Positions 1 to 27,702 are shown, numbered from the stretch's first letter. The stretch: 64,000 nucleotides of DNA from Aptenodytes patagonicus (GCF_965638725.1 NC_134961.1:5238641-5302640), one strand, 5' to 3'. A program made the numbers and translations. Notes: generated by a model not told the origin, from the letters alone.

Positions 1-22
1 CCCCCACTGCAGGAGAAGCCTA

Positions 23-13828
<13,806 letters not shown>

Positions 13829-16174
13829 AATCTAGGCCAGCATTTGTTAGTCATGGGAAGTTTGCTCTGTGGAAGGAGACAGAGAGAGAGAGAGTTAGGT
13901 TCATTGTACATATTTTCCTGGGCTCAGAGAACAATCTCCTGTAGCATTAAGTCCAAGTATTTACCTAAGCTCACATAAACCTGGATTTTCAGAAGCAAGT
14001 GGCAAAAAGTCAGGTTCCTTCAAACCATGCCTGGATGAGTGTTCAGCACATCCTAAAGATATGGTATCTTTTAAAATGACTGCTTAATCACCCAAACACT
14101 GGAATACCCATAATCATTAGCTGCTTTTACAAGTATACAACTGTCTTAATAGCAGATGAGTCTTCTCAGGAGACTACTCTAAGACAGACAGCATTCCACT
14201 GGTCACAATACACATCAATCTTTTAAAAATGAGAGTGTGTACCAGTTGTGACTGACAGTCCCAGCAGAGAAGAGTCCTATGCAGGCTCTGTATCTGGTCC
14301 TCTCTCCCTCCCCAGTTTGAGCGTAGTTCAGAAAGCAGGTTACCTGCTGCTTCCCAAAACACTTTGCACAGAGCAGTGATTAGTAAGCAGGGTCCTAAAA
14401 GGGAGCCGCTTCCACAAGACACAGCAATGGTGAGCGCAAAGCAGACTGTACCATGGCAGGCAGAGGGATTTCAGCAGAGGCCACAGACACAAGCCTGATC
14501 TTTCAGCGTGCTGGGGAACTGTGAGTGCACGGAGGGCAAAAATGGTCTCTGGATGTAAAGCTATGCCAGTAAAACCCTTATCCCATTGACTGTGAGGCTC
14601 AAGCTGAGCTGGCCTGGACTCCAGAGCCCAGGGAGCTTGTTCACTCGCGGCTTTGCACCTCAGGCCACCTTCCGAGCACACGATAGAAACAACCCATTCA
14701 GTCACCCAGGGCTTTGCTTTAGCACAAGGGGTTGTGACTGCCTTCCTCCCTCCAGGACCACCCACCCCCAGATGAAGGTGCCCTGGAAGCTCAGCAGCCC
14801 CACATCCTCATCAACTGGGGTGGCAGGAAGGGATCCCTCCAAGGGAGCCCCTTTCCCGGGCTGTGCCGCATTTTCTGGCACTTCCAGCCAAGGAAACCAA
14901 AGCCTAAACTTCCCTGCACCCCCAGAACTTAAGGCTACCTCATTCAAAAGTGTGATTAGCACAGGCCTCGTCCTGTTCTTGCGATGAACTCAGTGGGAGT
15001 TCTGCTATTTAATTCAAAAGCCCTGCGCTGTACTGCTGAACACAAAAGCCAGGGTTAGATCTTAGCAGAAAGCAAAAATCCCATGTTTGATTTAGTTATA
15101 TTTGCATTAAAGGAGTTCTTTCCAGCACAGTCTGAGCTATGAGGTCAAGGAAACCATGAAAGAAACCTTACTTCAATTAACATGTTTGTGATTCTGGATC
15201 TCACTCCCAGTTTCTGCTCAGAAACAACCAGCAAAGTCTGGATCATCACCCAGAAAGAGAAACCCTCTCCCCCCAGAAGACAGCAGAGGGGCTCATTTCT
15301 CTTCCTCCGTTGTTTACGCAGGTTTTTTTACTAGGTTCAAGTTTGCAAAGTCAAGTATTACATAGTAATAATCTGCAGAAACACATGAAGTTTGCTTTCT
15401 TTAACCTCTGTTGAAACATGATGATGGCTTCAGGGCACAAAATTATGCTGTTGTCCCAGCGAATCTGACAAGATGATCTCAAAGAGTCTCCTTCGGAGCC
15501 AGGGTACCGATAGGAAGGAGCTGCACCTCCTCTCTGCCATCATACAGAGATGCTTCTGGCTTGAGCAGAAGTTTCCGTCAGAGAAGACAAGGGTTCAGCA
15601 GGGCACTGAGCTCTCCTCCCAACCTGCCCCTTCATCCTTGCAGCTGAAAGGTACTGCTTGCCCTCGCAGGCTGTCCCAGCTTGCCCAAGGAGACAGTGCC
15701 CCTGCGCTCCAGGAATAAGCTGCTCAGGAAGGATCCTGATTAAGAGAGCCCTTTCTGTCCAAGATATAGTTAACTCTTGGTACTCTCACTGCCAGCAGCA
15801 GAGTCCAAGGGCTAAACAGACAGACCAGACAGACATCTGCAGTGAGGACAGACAGGCCAAAAATGGTTTACTAAGACACAACCAAAATCCTTTTTTGCAG
15901 GACGAGAGCCAACCACCAGCAAAGGGCGCTTCGGAAGAAACACCCTGCAGATGCCTGCAATCGGCTGGTGCAGAGCTCCCGGTCCCTTTCAGACGCGCCT
16001 GCTTCTGGCCCCGGCTGAGACAGCACCACTCTGACCAGGCTTTCGTGCTCCCGCTGCTCACATTTCCAACTTTTGGGGAGGTGAAGTGTCTCGGGTGTTT
16101 CTAGCAATTGGTTTTCTCTTATCTGAGGGTGGCAAGTCCTAAATCTCCAAGCTCTTTATAAAGGACACCACTGT

Positions 16175-16300
16175 GATTTCTGCTTTACAGAAAGGGAAAC
16201 TGAGGCTCACAGAGAGACACGATCACACAACACAGCTGTGACCTGGGACTTGCCCAGGGCCTCCTCAGTCCCAGCCCAAGAGCATACCCACCTCCCCCGT
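16175..16300 (-). mobile_element. MIR SINE fragment
   Basis: TTTACAGAAAGGGAAACTGA followed by GGCTCACAGAGAG, then GATCACACAACACAGCTGTG, a good match to the MIR core read on the reverse strand. Confidence 0.7.
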
Positions 16301-16949
16301 GAGCCCCAGCGTGAGGCTGCCTGCACACAGGGCCGGTCACGTCCCACACTCGCATTTTAAACATTGCAAAGGTGACGCTCAGGATGTCCTCGGCCAATGC
16401 TCTGCTAACGGCCGACAGCTCAGCCACGCCTGACACAGCACTTCGTGTTGCTCGCTGCAGTTCTTTACCGGACAACTGTCAGGCAGCCAGATTACAGCAG
16501 CAGCACCGCCCAGGGAATCACTACTCAGGTCTAAACTCTTGAAAAAAGTTAGTCTAAAACAAAAAAAAACCCCAAAACTCCAACCAAAAACCAACCAAAC
16601 AAAAACCTCAAAACCAAACCCAAGACCATCTTAAAAATAGGGATCTGGATAATGTTTTCCACACATTTGAAAGCACTGTCCTGGCCGTTTGCAAATGCCA
16701 GATCCCTTAGGAGATGCTAAGCAGAGTTGCTGGAGCTGTCTCAAGAACAGCAGGAATGAAGTAGTGTTGTGCTGCTGCATCAGGGAGACCTGCCGAGTCT
16801 AAAGCTGGGTTCCAGCAAGCGAGAAGTTTGGCATTGGCCATCAGGATCCTTTTATTCCTTTCAGTGGTTCCTTAGAGCACAGATAGCAGAAGGCACAGGG
16901 TGGTGGGGAAGAGGGCAGGCAAAGCTTTTTTGGTTAACACGCTGGCTGT

Positions 16950-17060
16950 GGCCCCACGAGATCTGAACCCCACTCAGCCCCTCACTCCCTCACAACCTTG
17001 GGCAAGCCACTGGAGCTCTCTGCTTCCTCCCTGCACAAGTCTCTTTAGTTTACCTCTTCT
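16950..17060 (+). mobile_element. MIR SINE fragment
   Basis: GATCTGAACCCCACTCAGCC, then AACCTTGGGCAAGCCACTGG and AGCTCTCTGCTTCCTC, match the MIR sense consensus (TGAATCCTGGCTCTGCC, GACCTTGGGCAAGTCACTTA, CCTCTCTG). Opposite orientation to the copy at 16.2 kb. Confidence 0.65.
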
Positions 17061-20000
17061 GCACAGCGTATCTGGACTACAAAGCCCGAAGATGAAAGAA
17101 TCTTTGGATATTTGTGCAGCGTATAGCACAAAAAGGTCTCCACCTTAGCCAGGGCCTCCAGATGATGCAGTGCTCATAAATAATGCAAAGCAAGTACTTC
17201 CATGAGTGATGACACAAACTGCCACGTTTCCTGTGATTTCATGTCTCAAGGTTGCATTATCTCATGTCTAATAACATGCATGTATCCCTGCAGCTCCCCT
17301 CCTATATAGGTTCCCTATGTCTAACGATACAGCTAAGCTCACCAGTCTCCTCTGGAAAAGGGATTCAGCACCCTCCTCCTCCCACGTTAGGGTGGAAATA
17401 GAGGGACTTGCTTTTCAGAAGGGCTATGACTTCCCGATTCCTTCTTCGGAGAACCTCAGCAGCATCTACCCGAACACCCTCTATCCTGCACTACTCACAA
17501 GGGAAGAGCAGGGGTACGGTCCCACCTCAGCCACGACAGCATTAAGGGAACCTGGCACATCAAGTATTCCTACTGGGTTTTTAAGGCAAACAATCACTCC
17601 CAGATGGAAAGAGAGGAAGCCCATCCTTATGGAGGATTGTGGGCTGTCTGGAGACTCAGGCAAAAGCTTCATCCCCTTCTCATTTTCAGGATACGTACTG
17701 CCTTCAAACATAACAGATAGAAACTCAAAAAAGCAATGGGAAAGCACTCACTGTGGAGCACAAAGGGACAGGAAAAACCAAGAATGAGGACAACTAACAG
17801 TTTGAGCAGTTTTGTAATACCATTAAACGTAGGATCAGACACGCAACAAACAGTGACATACAGGCACTTGAGCTACTGCAATCAGTGAGTTATGGCCTGT
17901 CAGCCAAGGATGAGTATGACCCTTTAAATAACTGCCTTTGAAACGTCTGTGCAGGCTAGGTGGTGTCCGCCGTGGTACGGCTCACGGGGTAACCCAGCAG
18001 GCCACAAAACTGCTTACTGCTGAGAGGCATTAAGGAGGCACATCTCCAGTTTCACCCTGTCCCAAAGCCCCAGTGAAATGGATGCAAAATGCCTTCCAAC
18101 TTCAATAGATCTTGGCTAAATCCAGAGCGAGGAAGGGAACACGGGCTGGAATACAGGGATTTTCCACTCATTGTTTATAAGCATGTCCTGCGCTCTGCAG
18201 CTTGGCTGAGCAACCTACCTGCAAGCAGCAGCAGGGAGCCTGCTTCGTGTCTTCTCTGAACAGAAACCAGAGGAATGCGAGCAATGGAAAAAATGTCGAG
18301 TGGAATATCAGCCAGGCTGCAGAACACCAGCCGCCACATGAATATCTGATTTCAGCCCAAATCTCTGCAACCACCATATATAGGAAGCATTTCAACAGAG
18401 CAGACATCTCTCCAGAGCACTGTCTGACAGCTCCTTCACATCTCAAGCTCTCTCCTTCCTGAGAAAGGCCTTTTCCAACTGTTATCAAAGAAGTTAAAAG
18501 GAGGCAGAAAAGAGCTGGTGTTGTCGACATTAATACCAGCTTCCTACAGCACTTGCAAAAATCTCCACTAGATCTCCGAACCTTGGCTTGGCATCTGAAC
18601 CCTGTCAGCTACGCCGTCCTGTGCTCCCAGGCCCGGAGGACGAGCACCCCTCCTGGGTGGCTGGTGTCCCTCCCTGGGGCACCCTGCACCGGCCATGGGC
18701 AGCTCCTGCCCCTGCTCTGACTGCAGGCAGAGCTCCTCAGCCTGCGGGGTCTGAGCAGAACCACGTCCTGAGGAGATACAGACTATGACACAGTGAAAGT
18801 ATCAAATATTTTGTTTTACAAAACACGTGCACTCCATGACCTAGAAGGGAAAACTAAGATTTACTGGAAATGGCAGAATCCTTTGGGCTGCTAAGTCCTT
18901 CTCAGAGGACCAAATACAAAGGGGCTCCAGAAATCCCCAGAGCATCTTCAGCAGCTCCGCAGAGCAGCAGGTCAGAAGCCCTCATGCTGGAAACATTCTC
19001 CCAATTTTCCAGCCCAGGACTCTACAGGGTCAGGTTATGATTTACAGCAAAATGCGTTGTAGAGGTACCCTGACACCTGCAGTGAGAGGACAGGCTCTGT
19101 TCGCTCTGAAAAGACAAGAACTGTTGAAAGAACTTGTGTGTCCCGGCAGCACAACAGCACAGAGCTGCCTTCTAAACCGGAGAGGCATGCGTGGACCCAT
19201 GCGTCTGGAGACCAGCTTGGGAACCCAGCCTGTGATCCAGACTCTCCTTGCCTGGAGTTAAAAAAAGAAAATTAACATGCAACTTTAGTGTTTTTGACAG
19301 TAAAAAAAGAGGGGGAAAAAATCTACCCTGGAAAAACGAAGCTGTGGGGACCCGCTATTCACTAAATCACACGGCTGATAGTAACCAGATGCGAGGGAGG
19401 GGAAGGGCTAGGTTTCAGCATTCGCACACCACAGGAATCAACTCAGGCTTTTGAGACTCGGCGAGAAGAAAAGCCTTAAAATTCCTACTTTAGTACTCCA
19501 GGCAAGGAAAAACCAACCACCAGTAGTTGCACAGACAGCTGTGGAAAGCAGTGCTCTTTCTCCCCACTGCAGAGGCCAACGAGATCAGCAACAGAGCAGT
19601 TTTCTGCTGGCTGCTTCATGCTCCTGCCAACCCCCATCACTGCACCTCAAAGCAGGGAGGGGAAATCACCTCCGGGACCAGTGGCCTGGCTAATCCTCTG
19701 GCCCGTGCTGAAGACTTTGCCCACAAGAGGGGTCTGGCGGGACCGGTGAGGGTACCTCAAGGGTCTCCCCTCCTCTCAGCCCCCAGAGCGTGCACACACA
19801 CACACGGCTATTCCCAATGTTCAGCAACAGATCCTTACAACCAACCTCATGACCACGGCCAAGGCTTTGAGGGGGAACATGGCATGAGGAGAAGGGATGG
19901 CAGAGTATCCCTTCCTTCACAAATATCACATAACCTGCCTGGTCCCGATTAGGAGCCAGTTCCTAACGCAGGAACCACACCACTGCAGGCACAGTGGCAC

Positions 20001-20979
20001 TGCCGGGCTTTGTGCTCTGGCTGCTCTCCGGAGCAATACACGGGCATGGCACCGCATCCCGCGGGTGAAATGTGGCACTGCCGGGGAGCGGCCAGCAGAC
20101 GCAATGCCCCACACTGCACAGTGTCTCTTTGCCAAGAAACCCGCAAGCGTCTCCACCTTACGCAATCAACAGCCCACAAAGCTCCGTGACACGTCCTACA
20201 TCTGCTTTGTTCTTCTTTTTTTCCTTCCTCAGCTCATTGAAGCTGTCTCTAAGGTTATTCACCCCTGCGGAAACTGCTGGGCTGGCAAAGTCATACACAG
20301 CAGGAGTGTTTGCTGGAGAGCAAGGCCAATGCGTGCAGCTGGCCTCGTAAGAAAGGCAGGCATGGGGTTATCCTGCTGTGGTGACGTGAATTTCCTTATT
20401 TCACAGCCTGGGTATTTATGGCATAAGACACAAGCTTCTGTTCCTCTTACAACACCGCAGCCAGAACGGGAAGGGTTACACATCCTTGAGAGTGTTGGCA
20501 CATTACTGGGGAAATACTCTTACAAAAGCTAAAATGCACCGTCCAACAGCCCAGCTCAACAGGACAAGGGAAAGGCAAGGCAAGGAGGTGCCGAGAGCAG
20601 GGGGTGTGCGTTTGTGGACTACACCCCCTTCCTCAGCCGCATCACAAGCTCTCACACAGCCAGGGCTCCTCCGGGGGAGGTAACAGGGCTAGGAAATCCA
20701 GTCCAGCTTGGGCAGGCTCTGTCCACTTTGTTCTTCTGCAGTACCAAGGTGTTGCCCACACTTTCTATCTGTGAACTGATTCTCAGTGGCCCACAGCAAC
20801 CTGCAAGGGAATGTCTCAGACCAAAGCACAAACGAGACAAGATTCATGAGCTCAAATGCTAACTCTTCTACAGAGACAACCATGGGACAGTCACTCTGGC
20901 TTTCTTGGTCAGTGTCTCTGGTGGAAATAGCACTCATTTCATAAGTGCTTGCAAACTCCATTAACAGGGCTTAAAGAAC

Positions 20980-21845
20980 ATGGTGACGAGGACTATCAGC
21001 ATCTAGTCTGACTTGTAAAACACGGGCCACAAGAATGTGCGTGAGCTACAGCAGATCACGGAGATAGATCTCTCTCAGTGCGGTCACAGGACAGGAAGCA
21101 GAGGGTGGAGCTCAATGGTCACTCCTCAGGTTAGAGGAGACTACGCAAGGGTTCCTCCAAGAACCATTGCTGAATAAGCTTTTTCAAGGTCATAGGTGAA
21201 GATGTTGAGTAAAGAGCGAGCAGTGAAATTGCCAAGTTTGCAGATGACACTAAGATCTTTTGAGTAGTCAAATACCATGTTGATGGGTAAGGAACTCAAA
21301 AACCTCACAAAACTGAGGAGGCAAAAAGGTTGCAGATGAGCTTTTATGGAGATAAATGTCAAGCAAGGCATCTAGGGAAAAATAACGAAAGCAGGCCTAT
21401 GCAATGCTCAGCTCTGACCTGTCAGCTACAACTCAGGAAAGAGACGCTGGAGTCTCCATGGACAGTTAGCTGCAATTCTCAGCCCAGAGGACAGCAGCAG
21501 ACAAACAAGCCAACAAAATGCTGAACAGCATCAAAAAAAGCTGTGGAGAACAACCGCAAGAATGTCATTTGGGTGCTACATAAAACCTTGACGTACTTGT
21601 CTCCCGAGTACTGTAGCAGTTCTGGTTTTTGCTTCGGAAGCACAAACTACATTGACTACATCAATGGGATGTAGTCCCTGATCCAACTACTCTGAGTGGT
21701 GGGAAAATATGAGGCAAATGGATGGTAGAAAGTGGTCAGGTTCATGTGCTCTCCATTAATAGCATCCATTTTCAGAACTGCTGAAGACAGAACTGGGGCT
21801 AGGCAGACCAATGCTCTGACGCGGTTGGGCATTTCTTACACTCTA
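20980..21845 (+). mobile_element. Ancient CR1-like LINE fragment
   Basis: Diverged sense copy. Recognised from AAGTTTGCAGATGACACTAA (21236 on), CATCTAGGGAAAAATAACGA (about 21368), the AACAGCATCAAAAAAAGCTG segment and the tail GGGCTAGGCAGACCAATGCT before GCATTTCTTA (about 21795-21838). These match in order the RT end and tail of an old CR1/L3-type family shared with turtles and crocodilians. Many indels; no intact ORF. The 5' limit is uncertain. Confidence 0.8.
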
Positions 21846-22982
21846 GGGTGACCTCTCTAAGACCAGGCTCAGATGCTGAGAGGTGCAGTCAGTGCTAGAG
21901 GAACATAAAACGTGAACAGAAGTTCAGCCTTACCAACAGAGCATGGCACTTCCATCTGGTGGGTCTTTGCTTCTGTGGAACAGAAAGAATCTTTTTATTG
22001 TTTACAAGTTATTGCATTGCTCTTAAAAGTCACACAAACTTTTCCGAGCTCCTTAAACTGAGACCATAGTTGTACTGAGCTGTCATCAATAAAAATAAAA
22101 GTGAATATTTTTAATTGCTGCTACTTTTACCAGCGCTTCAATTGACTGCAGAGCTGAGAGAGCACATCCAACAGCTGTTTGAACGCTGTCATTCCTTTGT
22201 GCAAATGCAGTTCAGAAAAGGAAATAATTTTGTATTAGGTGCTTTTCCTAAAGGGTAATGAGTCCTTGGGATAGAAAAAGTTTTTGCAATACTTCATGTT
22301 AGAACCTGAAGCAGTAACTTTCAAATGTGCCTGTAACTGGATCAAAAGTGATTGCCCTGGTGGAACAAAGCATCTCATTTTTCCCCAAAACCTAAAATCA
22401 AGTTAGAAGTTAGAACAAAGGCCAATGTTCAATGCTGTTTCCATGACACAAAAGCTACACTTGACGCTTTACTTCTATTTCAGGAAACCTGGAAGCATCC
22501 ACCTACTACACCATTTTTCTTATGCATGAGGCCGCAGACCAGGTTTCGGTAGTGCCTGACCCCTGCAACCGAGATTGGCTTGTCTTGGCTCAGTACCTAC
22601 GCGGTCACTGCTGGGTGGCCAGGCTGGCAGAAACGGGCACGCTCAGAGCTCTTCCACACAAGGCCCTTAATCAAAAGGTGCTTTAAAAGTTGGCCCTAAC
22701 ATTACAGTGCTGCATGCTGTTCCTTTCACAGCTTGTGATCTTTCCCACATCCTCACTCAAAGAGCAGACCCATTCAGGGACCTTCACGTTATTAAATTGT
22801 GGATTTGTTAAAAAAAAAAAAAGAAAGAAAGAAAAAACCAACCAAGCCCCCAAACCAACAACCTCCTACCCCTCCGAGACAAAAATCTCGGTCCTGCTGC
22901 CGTGTCTCGAGAGCGAATGGCCATCTCCTCCGAGCAAGGCAGGTCATGATATAAGATATCATTGAAACAAGGTAACTCTGAA

Positions 22983-23597
22983 GATATCATGCCGACCCTG
23001 TCCCAGGCTGCATCCAAAGCAGCGTGGCCAGCAGGTCGAGGGAAGCGATTCTGCCCCTCTGCTCTGGTGAGACCCCACCTGGAGCACTGCGTCCAGCTCT
23101 GGAGCCCTCAGCATAAGAGAGACACGGACCTGTTGGAGTGCGTCCAGAGGAGGGCCACAAAAATGATCAGGGGGATGGAACACCTCTGCTATGAAGAAAG
23201 GCTGAGAGAGTTGGGGTTGTTCAGCCTAAAGAGAAGGCTTCGGGGAGACCTTATTGTGGCCTTTCAATACTTAAAGGGGGCCTGTAAGAAAGATGGGGAC
23301 AGACTTTTTAGCAGGGCCTGTAGCAATAGGACAAGGGGTAATGGTTTTAAACTAAAAGAGGGGTAGACTTAGACTAGATATAAGGAAGAAATTTTTTACA
23401 CTGAGGGTGGTGAGACACTGGCACAGGTTGCCCAGAGAGGTGGTGGATGCCCCATCCCTGGAAACATTCAAGGTCAGGTTGGACGGGGCTCTGAGCAACC
23501 TGCTCTAGTTGAAGATGTCCCTGCTCATTGCAGGGGGGGTTGGACTGGGTGACCTTTAGAGGTCCCTTCCAACCCAAACTATTCTATGATATCATGC
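22983..23597 (+). mobile_element. CR1 LINE 3' fragment with target-site duplication
   Basis: 5'-truncated CR1 retrotransposon, sense orientation. It shows the end of the reverse-transcriptase ORF (GACCCCACCTGGAGCACTGC region, about 23.06-23.35 kb), the usual 3' UTR (GGTTGCCCAGAGAGGTGGTG; GGTCCCTTCCAACCCAAACT) and the CR1 3' end ATTCTATGAT. The flanks carry a perfect 10-bp direct repeat GATATCATGC at 22983-22992 and 23588-23597. The frame is open from 22,962 to 23,366 but is only a remnant, so it cannot move by itself. Confidence 0.93.
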
Positions 23598-26500
23598 TTC
23601 AAAAGCTAAGAATAGTCACCTACACAAATCACACCAGAACTGGTGCTAAGCGGTCCTCCTCAGCCTTGCTTGACAGAGAGCAAGCGGCTGCCGAGACCCC
23701 ACAGGGTCCTGCAGACTAGCTGAGGCTCTGCTGCCGCTTTCCCTGCTGTAAACTGGCCTGCAGGAAGCTGGTAGATAGATGGGCTTGCAACTCGTTTAAA
23801 AAAGACTCTGAAGTCATGCCAGGTCAGCAGCAAAGCCTGGTTCCGGAGAGGTTCAGCCTCTGTCCTGGCAGGACAGTACATGAGGAAGCAAAGCCTCTGT
23901 CTGGAGGGCTTCAATCTCGGTTGATCAGAAGCAGCACGAGCTCACACAGAAAACCCCTGTATAAACAGATCCTGAACTCCCTTGCGCACCTCTCACCGCC
24001 GCCCTGCGCAGTGCCAACAGGAGCACTTCAGCAAGGCTGTGACCGAGAGACTGACCCATGAAAAACAGAAACTAATCCATCCTCAGCCATTCTAGTCCCA
24101 CCCTCGGCTGGTAGTTTACCAAAGTTCAAAAGCCTGCTCTCAGCTGGCCTGGGAAAGGAGTTAAACACCGTACTAAGTTTTTAGCAGATGCTGCACCCCA
24201 TGTCCTCCAAGGAAGCCAGAGGAACGCTTGTCTCACCTGCTGCATTCTCCTTTCCTGGAGCCACCCTGCTAGACCCAAGGCGATCAAAGTTTCTTCTCTA
24301 CTTTGCACAGCAATTGAGGAACAATCACTGAGGGCTTTTCAAACTGCTTTGCCTTACCGGTGGCTGCACTTCTCTGAAAAGGTTTAACCACTCCTATCAC
24401 ATCATGGGATTTTTCCAGATTAAAGTCATAGGAAACCTGAGCCCATAATCATTACCGAAAATGCACAAAGTATCACTTCCATCCCCTGCTCCCCCCCAAC
24501 ATCCTCCAAAGCTTTGAAACTTCATGACACATTCTTGCTTGCCCTCTGGGTGCAATTAGACCATTTTAAAGATCCATCTGAAATGCATCAGCTCCTTCAC
24601 AAAAAAAAAAAATCCAGTAAATTTCGGTCACCTGCTCTTTTTTCCATACAGTTTCCTTAGACTTTGCCACTGAGAACAAGCAGGAGAGCACAACGCAAGA
24701 CAGCTACGCTCACTGCCAGGGAGTGTTAACCAGCAACTGAGAAAGGGAGAAAACTGTAGTGCTTTACAGGTAGCATGTCAGCTGGGCAAAATACAATCAA
24801 ACTAGCAATGTCCTGCCCCTCGATAAACAAGCATTGAATCCTTGATTTCTGAAGAAATCAGTGGATGTGGACACTTCCACCGTGGCAAATCTACTGACAA
24901 CTTTCAGAGAGAAGCGCCGTTCAGTGTCCCACAACCACCCAACGCCACGCTAGGAAAGCTGGATTTAAATTACTCCCCCAGCGCACCATTAGCAGGTGTA
25001 CTGTAGCCGCAGTGACTTAGGATGCAAGGGAGAGGCAGTGAGAGATACTGCCTCTTCTCACAAACTTGGCTTCTTTGCTGACAACTTCAGCTGGAGAATA
25101 TCGAGGATTTCCCATTTCTGAAACCACCAGAAGCAACCTCAGAAAACACTTGCTGGGTAGCTGCACAGTCAAGCGTTACACGCCCTTGCAAAGGTCACTC
25201 TGAAGGATCAAAAATCAGCATAATACAGCTCCGGCTAGTTGGACAGGCGACAGGTACCCACTTCTAAACTGACGTTGGATTTCAGATACCTCCTGCTTCT
25301 TCACTAAGATCTAGACATGGGCATGAAAACAGTTCCTCCCTCACTACTGGCCGTGACTGCTAAAGCACAGCAGCCTCCGGAGAACACTGCCGACACAGCC
25401 CTGACACCCAGCACCCAGGGCAAACACTTTACCTTGGAGGAAACTCACCGTCGGCCGTCCAAGCTGTCATGGAGCAGCAAAGCCCGGCAAGACGCCACCA
25501 TGACCAAGTTCCTAAGCTGTGGGCAGGCTTTTCCTCTGTCTAAATGTCTCTTCCGCTATCTGTGTGCGTGTATGTGTGTATCGCTCTCAAGTGATGTAAA
25601 CAGAAAGGCATGCAGAGCAGTGGGCGATATGTAAATTCAGCTGGAAAATCCCACAGCTCAGCCAATCTCCACGCTGCCTCGCAGCTTTGCCCTGGCTGCT
25701 CTGAGACTGAAGAGGTTTAGTCTAGTGCAGAAAAAATAACCACTCTCTTAGCACACACAGATTTGTGCCTCTGATCAGAGAAGTCTCCAGGGACAGGACT
25801 GTCCCTCGCTCACTTTAAAGGGAGTTTTAGTTTCTCACCCTCGTTAGATAGTTCCTAAACTGCCCATAACATTGAATATCAAGCAGCCTAACAAACAGCA
25901 ACACAGTCTTTGCTTGTAGAGACAATCCAGGGAAGTCCAGTTAACTAAGAATTGCCACAAAAAGGCAGAGCTTTCCTGGGCCAGTGAGCAGGGCTCGCCT
26001 GAAAGATAGGTACTGACAGCGGGGGACTTCTGCTGGGACACTCACCCCACGCAGGAGAACAACGTGCTCCCACGGCTGAGGCTCTCCCAGGAGCAAGCGC
26101 TGCACAGAGAGCTCTCACCCCACTCCAGCACCTGATACACCTCCTGCAGTTTTTACACCTCATTAAAAGCAGCAAGGTAACCCTGATGAAGCTCCGAACT
26201 CAGGCTGCGCTAAAGGCAGAGCAGGAGCAGTCTGTAAATGGGTATGTTGGGGTGCCCTGGACTCCCGGGGGAGTTGCTGAGCTTGAAAGAAGGGCAACAT
26301 GTACCCCTGTAAGCAACCACCTGCCTCCTCCCTTGCCCCAGGCAGCCGCTACCTCCCCCAACCCAACCCATGGGCAAGGGGACGTGCCAGTATGTGCCTC
26401 ATCATCCCCACAGCAAAGGAGTACAGCCAGGGAAGGGAAGACAAGGGGCATAAAAATCGGGAGGGAAGAGTTCTGACAGACGGAACTTGTCCACGTAATC

Positions 26501-27375
26501 TGAGTATTTAGTTAGTGAAACCAGGAAGGATTTTCTCACAAATGCCTTTCTCCTGGCACAGCTGGGCTTGGCTGAGACAACCTGAGAGGCAGGTACGATC
26601 ACGCTTCAGAAAGTGCCGCAGTCATGGCTAACGGGGGCTAGGAAGGTCCCGCGAAACAGCCAAACACTCAGCCCGTGAGGTGCCTAACTGCTGAATGCCA
26701 GCTGAAGTCAACTGAAGCTGCAAAACGCTCGGCACTGCTCAGGACCAACCCTGGCTGACATGCAGCCACTTCATGGCAGGGTGGAGCAGGCACCAGCGCC
26801 ATCACACGGTGCTCAGCAACATCCCAGAGCCCGCGGGCCACCCTGCAGCTCCAGCAGCAGGGTTGTGTTTGCGGAGCCCCAGGAAGGGAACGGTTGACCG
26901 CAGAAGGGTTTCAGTCAGGGGACACAAACTCACCTGTGGTGCTTCACAAGTGGCTTAAGGTCACTTAAGGCTGCGCTGCCACAGGAACGGGCAGCTGTGG
27001 GCCCAGTCCCACCGCTCTCACGCTGCAGAGTGGCTGGTATCACCATGTGATCCCTCGGGTCAGGGAACCCAACTGCCTGAAAACTATGGATTTGGGTTTT
27101 TTTCCTCGGGTTCAATCAACATCGTGAAAATTCATGTTTGGGTGTTATCAGAGAAGCTACCTGCATTCCCTGACTGAATGTTCTGGTCACTCCAGTTTGG
27201 CTTAGGTTTCCCACTGCCACCTGGTAAAATTTAACCTCCCTCATCGGGAAACATTCCTTTCTGCAGGGCAGTTTCACCCACAAGCAATCTGCTGCTGCAC
27301 GCTGCAGCAAACCAAACCGCAAAGCTGGAGCTTTCTGTATTGTCGTGGCTGGATTTACCCTGGCCTTTCTTAGCC

Positions 27376-27702
27376 TCACTTCAGACCAGCAGTGCCCAGG
27401 GTTGTGGACCCCAGGACTTGGAGGGGGACCCAGCAGACCACGGACAATTCCCTGCTCCTACGGTTTCCTGCATGACGGCTTAGGAAATCCCAAAGCTCTT
27501 CGATCTCCTGCTCCCTAGGTGTGCAGTGAGGGCAGCACTGTCTGTTCTCTCGCCCCTCGTCAATGGTGATGGCCGGCTCTTTGGACTTGCGGTTACTAGA
27601 CATCTGCACAGTACTTGACACAATGCAGCTCCAGCTTTTGGTGGTGCACCGGCTTATCTTCACCGTCACGCACTTTCTGCGAACCACCTCCCCTCCTCGC
27701 AC
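27376..27702 (-). other. Unexplained 108-codon ORF in TRAF7 intron 1
   Basis: Not recognised. The first ATG lies near 27.70 kb; a second at 27603-27601 starts MSSNRKSKEPAITIDEGREN and continues with CCPHCTPREQEIEELWDFLS. The residue mix (charged helix-like part, paired Cys) looks more protein-like than the surrounding frames. A donor-like GTAGGA follows at 27461-27456 and a TGTGCAG acceptor-like triplet precedes the second ATG. It could be a decayed retrogene or transposon remnant, an alternative exon, or chance. Confidence 0.3.

Noticed and set aside
20860-20945. Possible further MIR fragment
   Set aside because: Only scattered similarity to the MIR core; too weak to call by eye.
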